A stretch of 64,000 nt of DNA from Rallus limicola. Its lineage: Eukaryota > Chordata > Aves > Gruiformes > Rallidae. The position numbers and the translations under genes are program-made. This document shows, piece after piece, positions 1 to 24,600 of this stretch (positions within the stretch are counted from its first letter, which is position 1; every line of letters begins with the position of its first letter). Under the pieces are notes generated by a model. That model searched no databases. It was given only the letters and a program-made list of their open reading frames with translations, and was not told the DNA's origin. The DNA lies in contig JAKCOZ010000636.1 of the NCBI GenBank assembly GCA_022605955.1, positions 41,352 through 105,351 of the forward strand, written 5' to 3'.

Positions 1-80
1 CGCCCTCATCCTCCTCCTCACACCCCCCTGCCTTCCTCCCGCCCTCATCCTCCTCCTCACACCCCCCTGCCTCCCTCAGG

Positions 81-430
81 ATGGCTTTGGGGGATCAGGG
101 AATATCTGGGGGGGGCTTTGGGGGTTCAAGGGATGTCTGGGGGGGTGCTTTGGGGGTTCGGGGGAGGTTGGGGGGGCTTTGGGGGATCAGGGGAGGATTG
201 GGGGGTGGCTCAGGGTGGCTTTGGGGGTTCAAGGGATGTCTGGGGGTGCTTTGGGGGTTCGGGGGAGGTTGGGGGGGCTTTGGGGGATCAGGGGAGGTTG
301 GGGGGGGGCTCAGAGTGGCTTTGGGGGTTCAAGGGATGTCTGGGGGGGGCTTTGGGGGATCGGGAGAGGTTTGGGGGGACTCAGGGTGGCTTTGGGGGTT
401 CGGGGGGGGTCTCTGGGGTGCTCCCAAACC
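81..430. repeat. G-rich tandem repeat in QTRT1 intron
   Basis: Roughly 100-bp higher-order repeat built from about 33-bp G-rich subunits; the marker GGTTCAAGGGATGTC recurs near 123, 227 and 326. It ends about 20 bases before the splice acceptor of the first visible QTRT1 exon. The open frames through it are by-products of the repeat. Confidence 0.75.
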
Positions 431-452
431 CCTCCCCTCCCCCCCATGCCAG

Positions 453-1394
453 AGATGACGCGCCGGGACGTGCCCGGCTTCGCCATCGGGGGCCTGAGCG
501 GCGGCGAGGCCAAGGGGCGCTTCTGGAGGATGGTGAAGCTCAGCACCGACCGGCTGCCCCCCGACAAGCCCCGCTACCTCATGGGCGTGGGGTACGTCTT
601 GGGGGGGGGTCCCCACCTTCAAATCTCCCCCTCTTAACCCCTGGCTCAGCCCCCCCACCCCTTTCTCCCCCCCCCCCAACAGCTACGCCACCGACCTGGT
701 GGTCTGCGTCGCTTTGGGCTGCGACATGTTCGACTGCGTCTTCCCCACCAGGACAGCGGTGAGAGGCTGTGGGGGAACCCCCCCCCTTCCCCTGCCCCCA
801 AACCCCTTCCTCACCCCCCCCCTTGTGCCCCCCACCCCTCCCCAGCGCTTCGGCTCAGCCCTGGTGCCCTGGGGGTCGCTGCAGCTGAAGAACCACCAGT
901 TCGCCAAAGATTTCCGCCCCATCGACCCCAACTGCTCCTGTCCCACCTGCCAGCGGTGCGTGAGGGGGGAGCTGGGGAGGGAGAGGAGGAGGAGGAGGGG
1001 GCTCCCCAAAAACCATCCCCACCCCCCCTTAACCCCCCTTCATCACCCCCCAGGCACAGCCGTGCCTTCCTGCACGCGCTGCTGCGCACCGACACCGGCC
1101 GCCCTGCACCACGTCACCGTGCACAACATCGCCTACCAGGTGGGACAGGGGGTATCCCCCCCCCCCTTAAAACCCTTCTAAACCCCCTTCCTGATACCCA
1201 ACACCCCCCCCAATTCCTTTCTCTACCCCCCCCCTCCCCAGCTGAACCTGATGGGCTCCATCCGGGAGAGCATCCTGGCCCGGCGCTTCCCCGACTTCGT
1301 GCGGCAGTTCCTGGGCACCATGTACGGGGCACGGGAACGGGTCCCCCCCTGGGTCACCGAGGCTTTGGCTGCCGTGGGCATCGACCTAGATTGA
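453..1394 (+). CDS. QTRT1: Queuine tRNA-ribosyltransferase catalytic subunit, 3' five exons (partial)
   Basis: Catalytic subunit of the eukaryotic tRNA-guanine transglycosylase, which swaps guanine for queuine at the wobble base of GUN-anticodon tRNAs with partner QTRT2. Exons: 453-591, 683-758, 846-955, 1054-1139 and 1242-1394, all with GT-AG borders. The protein begins in mid-gene at [20 protein letters not shown] and ends [20 protein letters not shown] holds the region of the catalytic aspartate; CSCPTC plus the downstream His matches the zinc site (C-x-C-x2-C...H). Exon 1054-1139 contains one base too many around 1097-1098: before it the frame reads HALLRTDT, after it [14 protein letters not shown], as in vertebrate QTRT1. 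Removing one base also makes the exon phases agree. The 5' exons lie left of the window. Confidence 0.95.
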
Positions 1395-1526
1395 GGGGAC
1401 CCTCCCTCAAATTTAGGGGACACCCCTCCCAACCCCCCCTTTTTCCCCTTTTCCTGGGGGTTTTTTACCCTTTTTGTAGAGTTTTATGGGTTTTTTTTTG
1501 TATTCTTGGGGTTGGGGCGCTGGGGG

Positions 1527-1532
1527 AATAAA
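1527..1532 (+). terminator. QTRT1: QTRT1 polyadenylation signal
   Basis: AATAAA 133 bases after the QTRT1 stop codon, followed by a G/T-rich stretch, as expected of a vertebrate poly(A) site. Confidence 0.8.
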
Positions 1533-1889
1533 GAGGTTTGGGGGGAGCAGAGGCTTGTGTGGCTCCTTGGGGGGGGCCCAGGGGTTTGGGGGGGTGTGGG
1601 GTGCTTGTTATTCCCAGTGGGGGGGGGGGGTCCTGGGGTTGAGGGAATGGATTGGAGGCAGCGCAAGGTTGTGGGGACCCTCCAGCCCCCTCCCCCCCAC
1701 AACAGGGCTCAGGTGCCCCCCCCCAAAAGGCCATGACCACCCCCCCCCAAAGGTGTCACCTGCTGCCACCTGCCAGTCTAGGGTGGGGGGCTGGGGCAGT
1801 GCTGAAGAAGGAGGGGGGGCTTTGGGGGGGGTCCCTTTCCACCTCTTCCACCCCCCCCAATTTATCCCAGACCCCATCTGCCCCCCACA

Positions 1890-2225
1890 ACATCTTGGGG
1901 GGGGGGGGGGCATCAGGACCCCCCATCTCGGGCCCCACAGGCAGGGGTGGGGTACCAGGACCCCCATCCCCTGCCCCATGGTGGGGGAGGTATCAGGACC
2001 CCCTGCCCCACAGCTTGGGGGGGTTCCCAGACCCTCTTCTCCTGCCCCATGGGGGGTATCGGGGACCCCCATCCTCACCCCGGGGGGGGTATCGGGACCC
2101 CCATCCTCACCCCGGGGGGGGGTATCAGGACCCCCATCCTCACCCCAGGGGGGGTATCAGGATCCCCATCCTCACCCCGGGGGGGGTATTGGGACCCCCC
2201 ATCCTCACCCCGGGGTGGGGGGGGC
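1890..2225. repeat. About 32-bp G/C-rich minisatellite, intergenic
   Basis: Six to eight imperfect copies of a unit alternating GGGGGGTATC with GGACCCCCATCCTCACCCC, downstream of QTRT1. The stretch 1533-1890 to its left holds only low-complexity G/C-rich sequence with no gene I can support. Confidence 0.7.
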
Positions 2226-2259
2226 GTGGGGCCGTGCGTCAGCCGGGAGCGCGGCGCTG

Positions 2260-2367
2260 GAGGAAGTTTGTGGACAGGGTGGGGTGACCGCGGCTGCGTC
2301 AGGCACCGGCCGCGATTATATGTCGCCACCCGGCACCCCCAGAGCCCGCCGCGGCGCCGACGGGCAG
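2260..2367 (+). promoter_or_regulatory. Putative promoter and first leader exon of the B3GALT2-like gene
   Basis: A CpG-dense patch with a TATA-like ATTATATG (2315-2322) followed by a good splice donor, CGGGCAG|GTGAGT, at 2367/2368. The coding exon of the galactosyltransferase gene begins after an acceptor at 3796, so this is a reasonable non-coding first exon. Inferred from position and motifs only; cDNA would be needed to confirm it. Confidence 0.4.
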
Positions 2368-2369
2368 GT

Positions 2370-3050
2370 GAGTGAGCACTGGGACCTGCTGGGACCTGCT
2401 GGGATGCACTGGGACCTGCTGGGACCTGCTGGGGTGCACTGGGGACCTGCTGGGATGCACTGGGACTGCTGGGATGCACTGGGACATGATGGGGTGCACT
2501 GGGACCTGATGGGACTTGCTGGGGTGCACTGGGACCTGCTGGGATGCACTGGGAGCAACTGGGATGCACTGGGAACTGCAGCAAGAGGAGTCAAAGGGGA
2601 ATATGGGGAGACCTGAGCAGGACGGAGAGCTGCGCCCCAGGGAAACTGGGATGAACTGGGAAAGGCTGAGTGTAGCGCCATGGGCAAACTGGGGGAGGGG
2701 GGCTGGGTTTAGGCTGAGATAGGAGTTTTATCCCCCCCAGGGGACTGGCATGAACTGGGCAGGGAGTGGGAGGCGCGCGCTAGAAGAACTGGGAGAACTG
2801 GGAGTGGGTAAGTGCTGGGATAGGTGAAATGGGTTGAACTGGGTAAGGCTGAGGGCTGCACCCTGGGTGAACTGGGGAACCTCTGGGTGAACTGGGCAGA
2901 GCTGAGAGCTGCACCTGAGAGGTACTGGGGGAAACTGGGCAGAGCTCGGAGCTGGAACTGGGGGGGAACTGGGAGAACTGGGAAGAGCTGGAACTGGGAG
3001 AAACTGGGAAGAGCTGGGACTGGTGTAACTGGGAAGAGCCCGGCTCTTGG
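2370..3050. repeat. CTGGGA-type degenerate tandem repeat
   Basis: Two neighbouring arrays. At 2370-2580 the words CTGGGACCTG and GGGATGCACTGGGA alternate. At 2640-3050 AACTGGG and GAGCTGGGA words recur with irregular spacing. It lies between the putative leader exon and the coding exon of the B3GALT2-like gene. From 3051 to 3796 I see only G/C-rich intron-like sequence. Confidence 0.7.
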
Positions 3051-3811
3051 CCCAGGGACCCCCACAGCTCCCGCCCAGCCAGGGACAGGCAGTGGGAGCC
3101 CCAGCTGGTTTTACTGGTTTAACTGGCCAGATGCCTGGGTGGGTCTGGGGAAGGGGGGTTGGTTGAGCCGGGACCACACTGAACCCCCCATCCCGGAGCG
3201 AGCGCGGCCGCCTCCCCGGAGCCACAACCTCCCCGCTCCCCTTCTGCTCGCCGGAGCTCCCCCAGACCCCTCTCTGCCCCCTACCCCCTCTTGGGGCTGC
3301 CCAGACCCCTCTGTGTCGTCCCCCCCCAATCCCCAGGATACCGAAACCACCAGTTCATGGCTCTGGTGCATACTGGTGCCCCCCAGCCCCAGGGTGGGGG
3401 GGGTTTGGGGGGGGGGGGGGTCTGTCACCAGGCTGGGGGTTGGGGCAGTTCCTGGGTCCCCTCACTGGAGAGGGGTTTGTGCCGGTCCTGGGGACAGGGT
3501 GGGGTGGGGGGTGCCCACAGCTTCACCCCCAGCGCGTTCCTCCCTTATCGCACCCGGCCCCTCTTATCAGCGCCCGGGCGCTGCGGCTGCACCCAGGCTC
3601 CTGGGGCAGGGTGGGTGGGCGAGGGGACACCGGGGCCGGGGGCGGGGGGGAACCCACACACCCAACCCAGCCCCCGGTTCACCCAGAGACCCGACACCCG
3701 GGTGGTGGGCGCGGGGCGAGCGGGGTGTAGGGTGCCGAGCGGGGTTGGGTGGGGGTCCCGCTGAGGTGCCGCGTGTCCGTGTGTCCCCCCCCCCAGGCAG
3801 CAGCTGGAGCC

Positions 3812-4858
3812 ATGAAGTCCCTGCTGAGCCCCCGCCTGCTGCTGCTGCCCGTCCTGGCGTCGCTGGCGCTGCTGGGGCTGCGGGTGCAGCGCTTGGCCGA
3901 GGAGCCCGTCACCAGCGCGCCCAGGCTGCCCCGGGGAGACAGCGCCGTGCCACAGCCACGTCCCATCACCGGGCTCCAGCGGGCCCCCCACGGTAACACC
4001 ACGGCCAAGCCGGCCCCCACACGGCACCCGCTGCAGCCCCCCTACCCTTATCCCTACCGCTTCCTCTTCAACCAGCCCCACAAGTGCCAGGACCGGACGC
4101 CGTTCCTGGTGCTGCTGGTGGTGACGGAGCCCAGCGACACGGCCGGCCGCAACGCCATCCGGCAGACCTGGGGCAACGAGAGCTCCGTGCCCGGCGTCTC
4201 CATCCTCCGGCTCTTCCTCGTCGGCGTCCACCCGGTCTTTGGGCGGGAGCTGCAGTCGGTGCTGGAGGAGGAGAACCTCCTGTACCAGGACATCGTCCAG
4301 CAGGACTTTTTGGACACCTACAACAACCTGACGCTGAAGACGCTGATGGGGATGGAGTGGGTGAGCCGGCACTGCCCCAACGCCAGCTACGTGATGAAGG
4401 CCGACCGCGACGTCTTCCTCAACCTGGCCTACCTGGTACAGCAGTTCCTGCTGCCCCCCAAGAACAACTTCATGACGGGGTACATCTACCGCAACACGGG
4501 GCCGCTGCGCAACAGGGCCTACAAGTGGTACGTGCCGCCGGAGGTGTACCCCAACGCCACCTACCCGCCCTACTGCGGCGGGCCCGGCTACGTCCTCTCC
4601 GGTGATTTAGCCGTGAAAATCTACGCCGTGGCTCAGACTTTGCCCGTCATCAACATGGAGGATTCCTTCATGGGCATCTGCCTGCACGCGCTGGGCATCG
4701 GCGTCACCGACAGCCCCTGGGGGGTGTTCAACATGTACCGGCTGCAGTACGACAAGTGCCGCTTCTCCCGGCTGGTGATGGTGCATCACTACCAGCCCCA
4801 GGAGCTGCTCACGCTCTGGCCACACTTCCAGGAGGCCAACGTGACGTGCCCGACGTAG
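3812..4858 (+). CDS. Beta-1,3-galactosyltransferase 2-like (GT31), single coding exon
   Basis: 348-aa type II Golgi glycosyltransferase of family GT31. ATG 3812 lies just after a splice acceptor (3796) and is preferred over the in-frame ATG at 3749, which falls in the intron. Residues about 8-24 (LLLLPVLASLALLGL) form the signal anchor, followed by a Pro-rich stem. Catalytic domain motifs: KCQDRTPFLVLLVV, RNAIRQTWGNES, DFLDTYNNLTLKTLMGMEWV, the DxD-type metal site KADRDVF, and EDSFMGICL. Several N-x-S/T sites are present (NTT, NES, NLT, NAS, NAT, NVT). Closest in my memory to B3GALT2, which has KTDSDMF at the DxD site. It transfers galactose to GlcNAc-type acceptors by family inference; donor and acceptor were not determined from sequence. 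I know of no counterpart between human QTRT1 and ILF3. Confidence 0.9.
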   Translation: MKSLLSPRLLLLPVLASLALLGLRVQRLAEEPVTSAPRLPRGDSAVPQPRPITGLQRAPHGNTTAKPAPTRHPLQPPYPYPYRFLFNQPHKCQDRTPFLVLLVVTEPSDTAGRNAIRQTWGNESSVPGVSILRLFLVGVHPVFGRELQSVLEEENLLYQDIVQQDFLDTYNNLTLKTLMGMEWVSRHCPNASYVMKADRDVFLNLAYLVQQFLLPPKNNFMTGYIYRNTGPLRNRAYKWYVPPEVYPNATYPPYCGGPGYVLSGDLAVKIYAVAQTLPVINMEDSFMGICLHALGIGVTDSPWGVFNMYRLQYDKCRFSRLVMVHHYQPQELLTLWPHFQEANVTCPT

Positions 4859-5153
4859 CCACAACCAAAGGCTGAGCCGTGCCAGGAGCCGCCGGGCACC
4901 GGCACCAACCTCATGCCCTCCCTGTGCCAGAGAAGCCGCCGGCTTCATCCCACTCAGTGACTTCCAGGCCAGTCAGCGGCTCCGGGGCAGCCGCGGGGGG
5001 ACGCTTCCACATCCCGGGGTGCTGGGGATGCCCCTGTGCCGTAACGGGAAGGGAGCCCCAGCCTGGCTGGTGCCGGGCCCATCGCTCCCCATAGTATTTG
5101 AGTCTCACCCCGGGCCGGGCTCGGGGCCGGCGTTGAGTTATAACCACGTTTGT

Positions 5154-5159
5154 AATAAA
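5154..5159 (+). terminator. B3GALT2-like polyadenylation signal
   Basis: AATAAA about 300 bases after the stop codon. The interval 5160-6190 to the right holds short G-rich and C-rich tracts, a CA run at 5435-5450 and CTGCACC repeats near 5785-5820, but no gene I can support. Confidence 0.75.
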
Positions 5160-6193
5160 GGGGCTGGAGGCAGCCGGCACGAGCTCGCCACGCGCCCGGG
5201 CTCGGGCTCTGTCTCTCCCCTGTCCCCCCCCAGCAGAGGTGGCAGCGAAGGGGCCGCGGTGCCCGTGTTTGCTTTGGCTGTTGACTCGGGGTGGGAACGA
5301 GCTCGGGCTCAGCTCCGCGGTCGTCAAGGGAGGGGGGGGGGGGGGGAAAGCGCCAGCACAGGGTGCAAAGGTGACACACGTGTGACGCACGGGGCGGCCA
5401 CACACATGCAAAGCATGGTGGAGGGTGGCGGGGGCAGGTCACACACACACTCAGCCCCCCCCCCAGTAAAGGCAGCGGGTGGCACCGGCGCTGGGTCAAG
5501 GTGCAGCCCCAGCTGTGGTTTTGGGGGGGGGGGGGGGAAAGAGAGGTGATGGTGCAGCTGGAACCCCAGCTGGTGCTGGGCTGCACCGGTGGCTCCCGGC
5601 AATGGCACACACCGCTCCCTGTGTCCCCAGGGAGGGGAGGTGAAGCTGCACCGGTGTCCTCATGCCTTAGGGGTTGAGGAGCGCCTCGGTGAGAGCCAGC
5701 ACCAGGAAGTCACCGCCAGCGTTGGGGAAGTCCCCAGGCAGACACCCAAGGAACCCTCTGACCCCACTTCCACAGCCCCCAGGGCTCCACCTGCACCAGG
5801 GCTCCACCTGCACCAGGGCTCTAATCCCCAGCACAACCCCTGTCCTGCCCCAGTCTGCCCATCCCCGGGGAACCCCCAATCTCCTCCTGGTCAAAGACCT
5901 GGGGAAAGACCCAGTCTTAAGCCCATAGCTCAAGGTCACTCAAACTGGGGGGCGCTGGGGTGCATCACAGGGTTTGGGGTGCTGTGGGGGACTGTCCTGG
6001 GGTTTGGGGTGCATCTGGGGGGGACCACTATGGAGTTTGAGGTGCATCGCAGGGGCTGGGGGGACTGTCACAGAGTTTGGGGGTGCACTGGGGGGGGGGG
6101 GGATGATGCCATCCCAGGGTTTAGGGGTGCACTAGGGGGGTGCAGCAGCACCACGAAACGAGGCGCTGGGCGAGCAGGAGGTTGTGTTTGGTG

Positions 6194-6199
6194 TTTATT
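6194..6199 (-). terminator. ILF3: ILF3 (NF110 form) distal polyadenylation signal
   Basis: TTTATT on the + strand, hence AATAAA in the ILF3 transcript, about 690 bases after the NF110 stop. The 3' UTR between (6200-6883) includes a GGTT run, T-rich and C-rich tracts, an AAT microsatellite near 6570-6590 and a GGGA microsatellite at 6825-6878. Confidence 0.7.
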
Positions 6200-6883
6200 C
6201 TCTCCATTCAGGACCCCGGGTGCGCTGCCCGGGGCTACAGGCAGACAAACCCCACTCTGGCCCAGGGGGGAGGTTGGTTGGTTGGTTGGTTGGTTGTTGT
6301 TTTTCCTTTTTTTTTTTCTTTTTTCTTTTTTTTTTTAAAATAAAATCTTCACTTATAAAACGGAAACACTAAAGCATTAAAATACAGAAAAGCTCCTGGA
6401 AACTCACTTCACAAAAGCATCAACAGGGGATGTAGCCCTTCACCACCCCCCAGCGGCCCCGGGGAGAGAGAAAGGATACTGGAACTCAAAAAAAAACAAA
6501 CACCACCCACCCAAAACACCCCCAACCCCCCCCCCCCCCCTCCCCCAAAACAACCCCCCCTGAAAAATAATAATAATAATAATAATCCTATTTAGACAAA
6601 GTGGTAATGGCAACTAACAAACCATTAAATACAGAGACGCCCCGAGCACAGCTAAGGATGGAGGATAAGGATGGAGGACAGGTACTGAACCATCAGTGAC
6701 CGGGATCACACAGAGCACTGCAACAGGGGGGGTGGGCAGGGGGCTGGGCAGGGGGCTGGGGAGGGAGGGACGTGTTTACCGTGAGGAGATAAAACTGAGT
6801 ATCCAAAGGGGAGGGAAGCCCCGTGGAGGGAGGGAGGGAAGGAGGGAGGGAGGGAAGGAGGGAGGGAGGGAGGGAGGGCGGCT

Positions 6884-20359
<13,476 letters not shown>

Positions 20360-20449
20360 TTTTGCTCTCCAATGGCTGGCCACGTGTTCAAACCGTGCTT
20401 ATTTCTGTCCCAGCGATGAGACCGTACCGGCACCGTGCTCTCCTGTAAC
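20360..20449 (-). other. ILF3: ILF3 leader portion of the start-codon exon
   Basis: Non-coding part of the exon whose final three bases are the ILF3 ATG. Acceptor CCAG lies at 20450-20453 in transcript sense and donor GTAAGG follows the ATG. The intron upstream (20450 to about 24.1 kb) holds unique sequence, an ATGG run near 22745-22770 and no coding exon I can support. Confidence 0.7.
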
Positions 20450-23400
20450 CTGGAAGGGAAGGGGGAAGCAGTGAGTGATGCTGGCTGAAGCAACCTGTGC
20501 TGGTGAACCAGGTGCGGTGAAGAGAAACCAGGTGCAGGCAAACTCCTCTGTGGACGCTGAGTGCCCGGCTCCTGACAGCTCAGGGTGCTCTCAAGACCTG
20601 GAGGGTGCCCACCGTGAGGGTCACAGCCACGTCCAGCAGGCACTGCCCTCTCCGGGGGGCATTCCCTGCTCGGTTTCCCCACACGCCATCGCCGAGCCGC
20701 AGCCGAGCACGTTGGCACCAAGGTAACACCCAGAACCATCCCCTCACACCGTGTGTGTGTCCTCCCCAAAAAACACCTCGCCCCAACTCTTTGGATCTCC
20801 CTCCTGGAACTTGCCCGTGGCCATCAGCATTTCATTCCAGCTGCTCGTTCCCCTGGGAGTTCCCGTTTACAGTTGGGTTTCCCAAAGCTCCTGGCTCCTG
20901 TTCCCAAACCAAGCGCCCCCCCCGATTCCAGGGGGGCTGGAGCAGCCCCACAGTGGGAGAATCAACAGTCTATAAAGCCATACAATTCCAACAGGTGAGG
21001 AGCCAAGGGTGCTGTCAGCTTGCCAGGCAACAGCTTTTCATTCATGCTACTCCAGAGCCATAACACATCATGGCCACAGCCCAGGTTTCACCCCAAATCC
21101 ATCCCACAGCCCCACAGCAAACAAGCCTGCTTCTCATCAGGCTCAACACGAGCCAAATCTGTTTGCCACATCCCCTCTCCCCGCTTCCTTTATCAGGGGA
21201 GGACAGCACAAACCCACCCCGGACAAGCCAGGTCCAGAGCAGGCACTACAACCCCAAGGGACTGAGCCAGACCCACAGCTCCTTCCCCAACACGGAGCCA
21301 CTTCCCAAGGGAATCACCCAGCCCAAGCCCCCCGACCAGCCCTGGTTAAAGTTCAAGCGCCCTGGTTTGGCCTTTGAGCAGGGAACCCCCCCCCCCCCTG
21401 TCCTGCAGCATCAGCAGCTGCTCGTTTCAGGGTCGTTAATCTGACCCAATGTCTTTTAATAAAGCTCCCTGCCCCAAAACGACACCGGGGCCAATCCCAG
21501 CCCCATCCTCTGCACCCACAGCGCTCCACATGCCCCTTTACAGGTGTCTCTGTGTGGGTAGAGCCTCAGCACTGGAGGATGAGGGAGATGAAGGCCACTT
21601 CAGTGTTCACACCGAATCCTTGCTTCGCTGTGGGACCTTATTTCCCGATTCCAATGGGTTTTGCTCAAAAAGAAACCAGACAGCAGCTCGCTTGGCTCAT
21701 TCCAGGGGAACCCTGGCCGAGCCAGCCCGTTCCCAGCACCTCCAGCTCCCTACAGCCTGACCCATGGTAAGCACAGAGCGCCCAAGACACTGGAATAACT
21801 GGAAAAGAACAGATAATTAACTGCCCAAGCACTTAGTGCCATCAGGGTTCTCCCTCCCCCACCAAAGGGTGGAAAAAAATCAGGCCCCCACATCCCTGCT
21901 CCCTCTATGAACGGAGCTGGGGCTCACAATGCAGAGACTTTCCTAGGATCAAGCCAGGATAACTCCTTTCCCTGAGCTGCTGGCACCACACCGACCAGAT
22001 CCCCAGCACACAGACACCTCTGGTTCCAGCTCTGCATAGCTACACACAGGGTGACTCCGGTACCACGACAAGGCTGGACCTAGAGGAAATTAAAACCTGG
22101 GTACCAGCAGCATCTAATCTAATCACCAGCTCTTCCCAAGGGATCTAATCACCTGCCCCTTGAGGGATCCCCTCCTCCTCACAGGTGGTCCAGCCTCCCA
22201 ACACACCCCCCTTTGCCCCCACAAGCTCCTCCAGCTCCGCAGGGGCCGTTAAATCTTCCCTTAATTTCCTCCAAGCAAGCTTAATAAAAAGTTAAATAAT
22301 TAGTCAAAGCCCAACCTAGTGAAGCAGAGCAGCTGTTTCTACGGGCAGAAGCCACCTCAGCGGCCCCGTGATTCCTAAAGCCGGGACGTTAGCGCTCTTC
22401 TTGAACCCAGGGCCGTCCGGTCTCTAGCGAGCACCCGCGCGGCGGCATCGCAGGAGTCACGCCTCTCGGGGGAAAAAGAACCACAGAACAAGTTAAAACC
22501 AGTGAAGGGGGCTGGGTAAACACACTGGGGCACCGCTCCCCACGCCGGGGGCACCGCTCCCCCCATGCCGAGCCGCTCCCCCACGGCTGAGCCGCTCCCC
22601 CCACGGCTGAGCCGAGCTCAGACTCGAGAGGAGAAGGAGAGAAAGCTGGGAATCCCGCCTTTTGTTTGAAGTCTCACCCGCTCTGCCCTCCCCCTCCTCC
22701 AGCTTCCATCACCAGCCAGCTCCCTTGGCACTCCGAGTCTTTCCATGGATGGATGGATGGATGGATGGGGAGGGGGGGGGATGGAAGCGATAAATAAGGC
22801 AAAAAGGTTAAGGGTTCTGCCTTGTGATGGGGGGAAAAAAGCCGGACTTAGCGTGGCCTCTTTGGATCCAGGAGGTTCCCAGGTTTAAGCTGGGGTGGTT
22901 TTTTTGAGCTGCTTTTTTCAGCCTGTTGTAGCTGGCTGGGGGGGGGGGGATGGAAGGAGCACACAAAGCTGAGTGCCCGGCTTCCCGCTGGCACCAAGCT
23001 CTCCCAGCTCTAAGGGGAGAGGGTATTGCCCAGCACAAGGCTACCTGGGCTCCAGACCGGGCTCCAGAGAGGCGACGCGGTGGCAAACAAAAGGCAGAGG
23101 CGCAGAGAGAGGCCTGAGCTGGGGGGGGGCTTTGAATGGGGTTGGGGGGAGAAAGGAGGATGGGGAAGGAAAGGAGATTGGAGGGGAAGGGAATGGGGTT
23201 CGGGGGAGGAAGAAAGGTGTTTTGGGGGGTTGTTCCCTCTCCGAAACGTCCAAAACCCGAGCGGGGTGGGTGAGAACAAGGAGGATTTGGGGAGGGGAGA
23301 ACGCGGAGAGCCCCGAGGGGAGGGTAAGAAGGAGCGGGTAAGGGAGGGGAGGGCGGCGCTGGCCCCGAGGGAGGCGGGGGGGGGGGTTGGGGATGCCGAT

Positions 23401-23499
23401 TCCATCCATCTCAGGGGGATGCTGTTTGTGTTTCGTGTGTCCCGTCCCCCCCCAGACCCCCGCAACTCCACCCCCCCACCCCCCCCCCCCCAAGGAGCC

Positions 23500-24600
23500 G
23501 TCGGGCCCCGGAGCGGGAAGAGCCCCGTCCTTCCCCCGCCGAGCCGCGGGCCGGCCCCACGCGTGTCTGTGGGAAGAAGGGGCGGCCGGGCCGCTGCCGC
23601 CATTTCCGAGCGCGGCGAGAACAAAGCGGCGGCGGGAAGGGAAAAGGGGAGGGGGAGGGCGGGGGGGGAAGAAACGCGGCGAGACCCCCCCCCCCCCTCC
23701 CCTCCTTTCCCTCTCCAGGAGCCCCGACACCCCCCGCTCCCCTTCTCCCCGGCGAGGGGCGGCCGCAAAGCAGGGAAGGGGAGAGGGAGGGAGGGGAGGA
23801 TGGAAGGAAAGGAGGAGTGAGGCGGCCCCGGCCCGGCCACAACGCTCCCCGCGCTCACCCCCGGCCCGCCGGCCGCCGCCATTTTGTCTCCTCAGCACAA
23901 TGGGCCGGGAGGGAGGAGGGAGGGGAAAGGGGCCGGGTCACCGCCGGCGCGGCCACCGCCGCCACCCCGCCGCCCTCACACCCCCACCCCCCCCCCCCCC
24001 ATCCCCTCCCCATCCCATCCCATCCCAGCCCTCCCCGCCTCCCCCGCACGGGCCTACCCGCCCGGCACCGCCCCCCGGCCCGCCCGGGCTCCCCGGCGCG
24101 GTTCCGTACCGGCGAGGGGCGGGCTGACGCTGGTGCTGGAGCTCCGGGAGCGGCGGCGGGGCCGGGCCGGGCCCTGGGGCCTTGGCCGCGGTGCGGGGCG
24201 CGCGCGGTGCGGCGGGGCGCGAGGCTCTGCAGCGCGCGGGGCGGAGCCGCCGCCGCCGCCGGGGGGCGGGGGGGGGGTGTGGGGGGGGGGGGGGCGCGCG
24301 GCTGTGCGCGAGGGGAGACGGGGCGCGCGCGTGTCTGTACGTGTGTGTGTGCGTGTGTGTGCGCGCGGCCCCCCTCACACACACATACATACACACACAC
24401 ACACACGCACACACACACACACACGGGGAGTCACGTGGAGAGCGGCCGTGGCAGCCAATGGGCGAGGCCGGCGGGACGGTGACGTCGCCGGGAAGGCGCT
24501 GCGGCGGGAGGGGCCGCGCAGGCGCGGGAGGAGAGCGGCGGCTGGGGGGGGCGGGGCGGGGCTGAAGGGGCGGGGCCGAGCTGGAGGGGGCCGGGCCCTG
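23500..24600 (-). promoter_or_regulatory. ILF3: ILF3 CpG-island promoter
   Basis: CpG-dense region at the 5' end of ILF3. On the minus strand CCCCTCGCCG|GTACGG (donor at 24112/24113) is the best candidate end of the first leader exon, placing transcription start a little above 24.15 kb. Two GCCGCCATTT words (near 23588 and 23877) resemble YY1-type motifs. Exact start is inferred. Confidence 0.6.
24331..24424. repeat. (GT)n...(CA)n inverted microsatellite at ILF3 promoter
   Basis: About 37 bases of GT/GC alternation (24332-24368) followed by a short C-rich spacer and about 50 bases of CA repeats with CATA interruptions (24375-24424). The two arms are reverse complementary and both are alternating purine-pyrimidine tracts. 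Confidence 0.85.

Noticed and set aside
3749..3811. Earlier in-frame ATG for the galactosyltransferase
   Set aside because: It lies upstream of a C-rich splice acceptor (3796) and adds no signal-like sequence; ATG 3812 begins directly before the signal anchor.
22740..22770. ATGG microsatellite as part of a gene
   Set aside because: Simple repeat in the ILF3 first intron without coding context.
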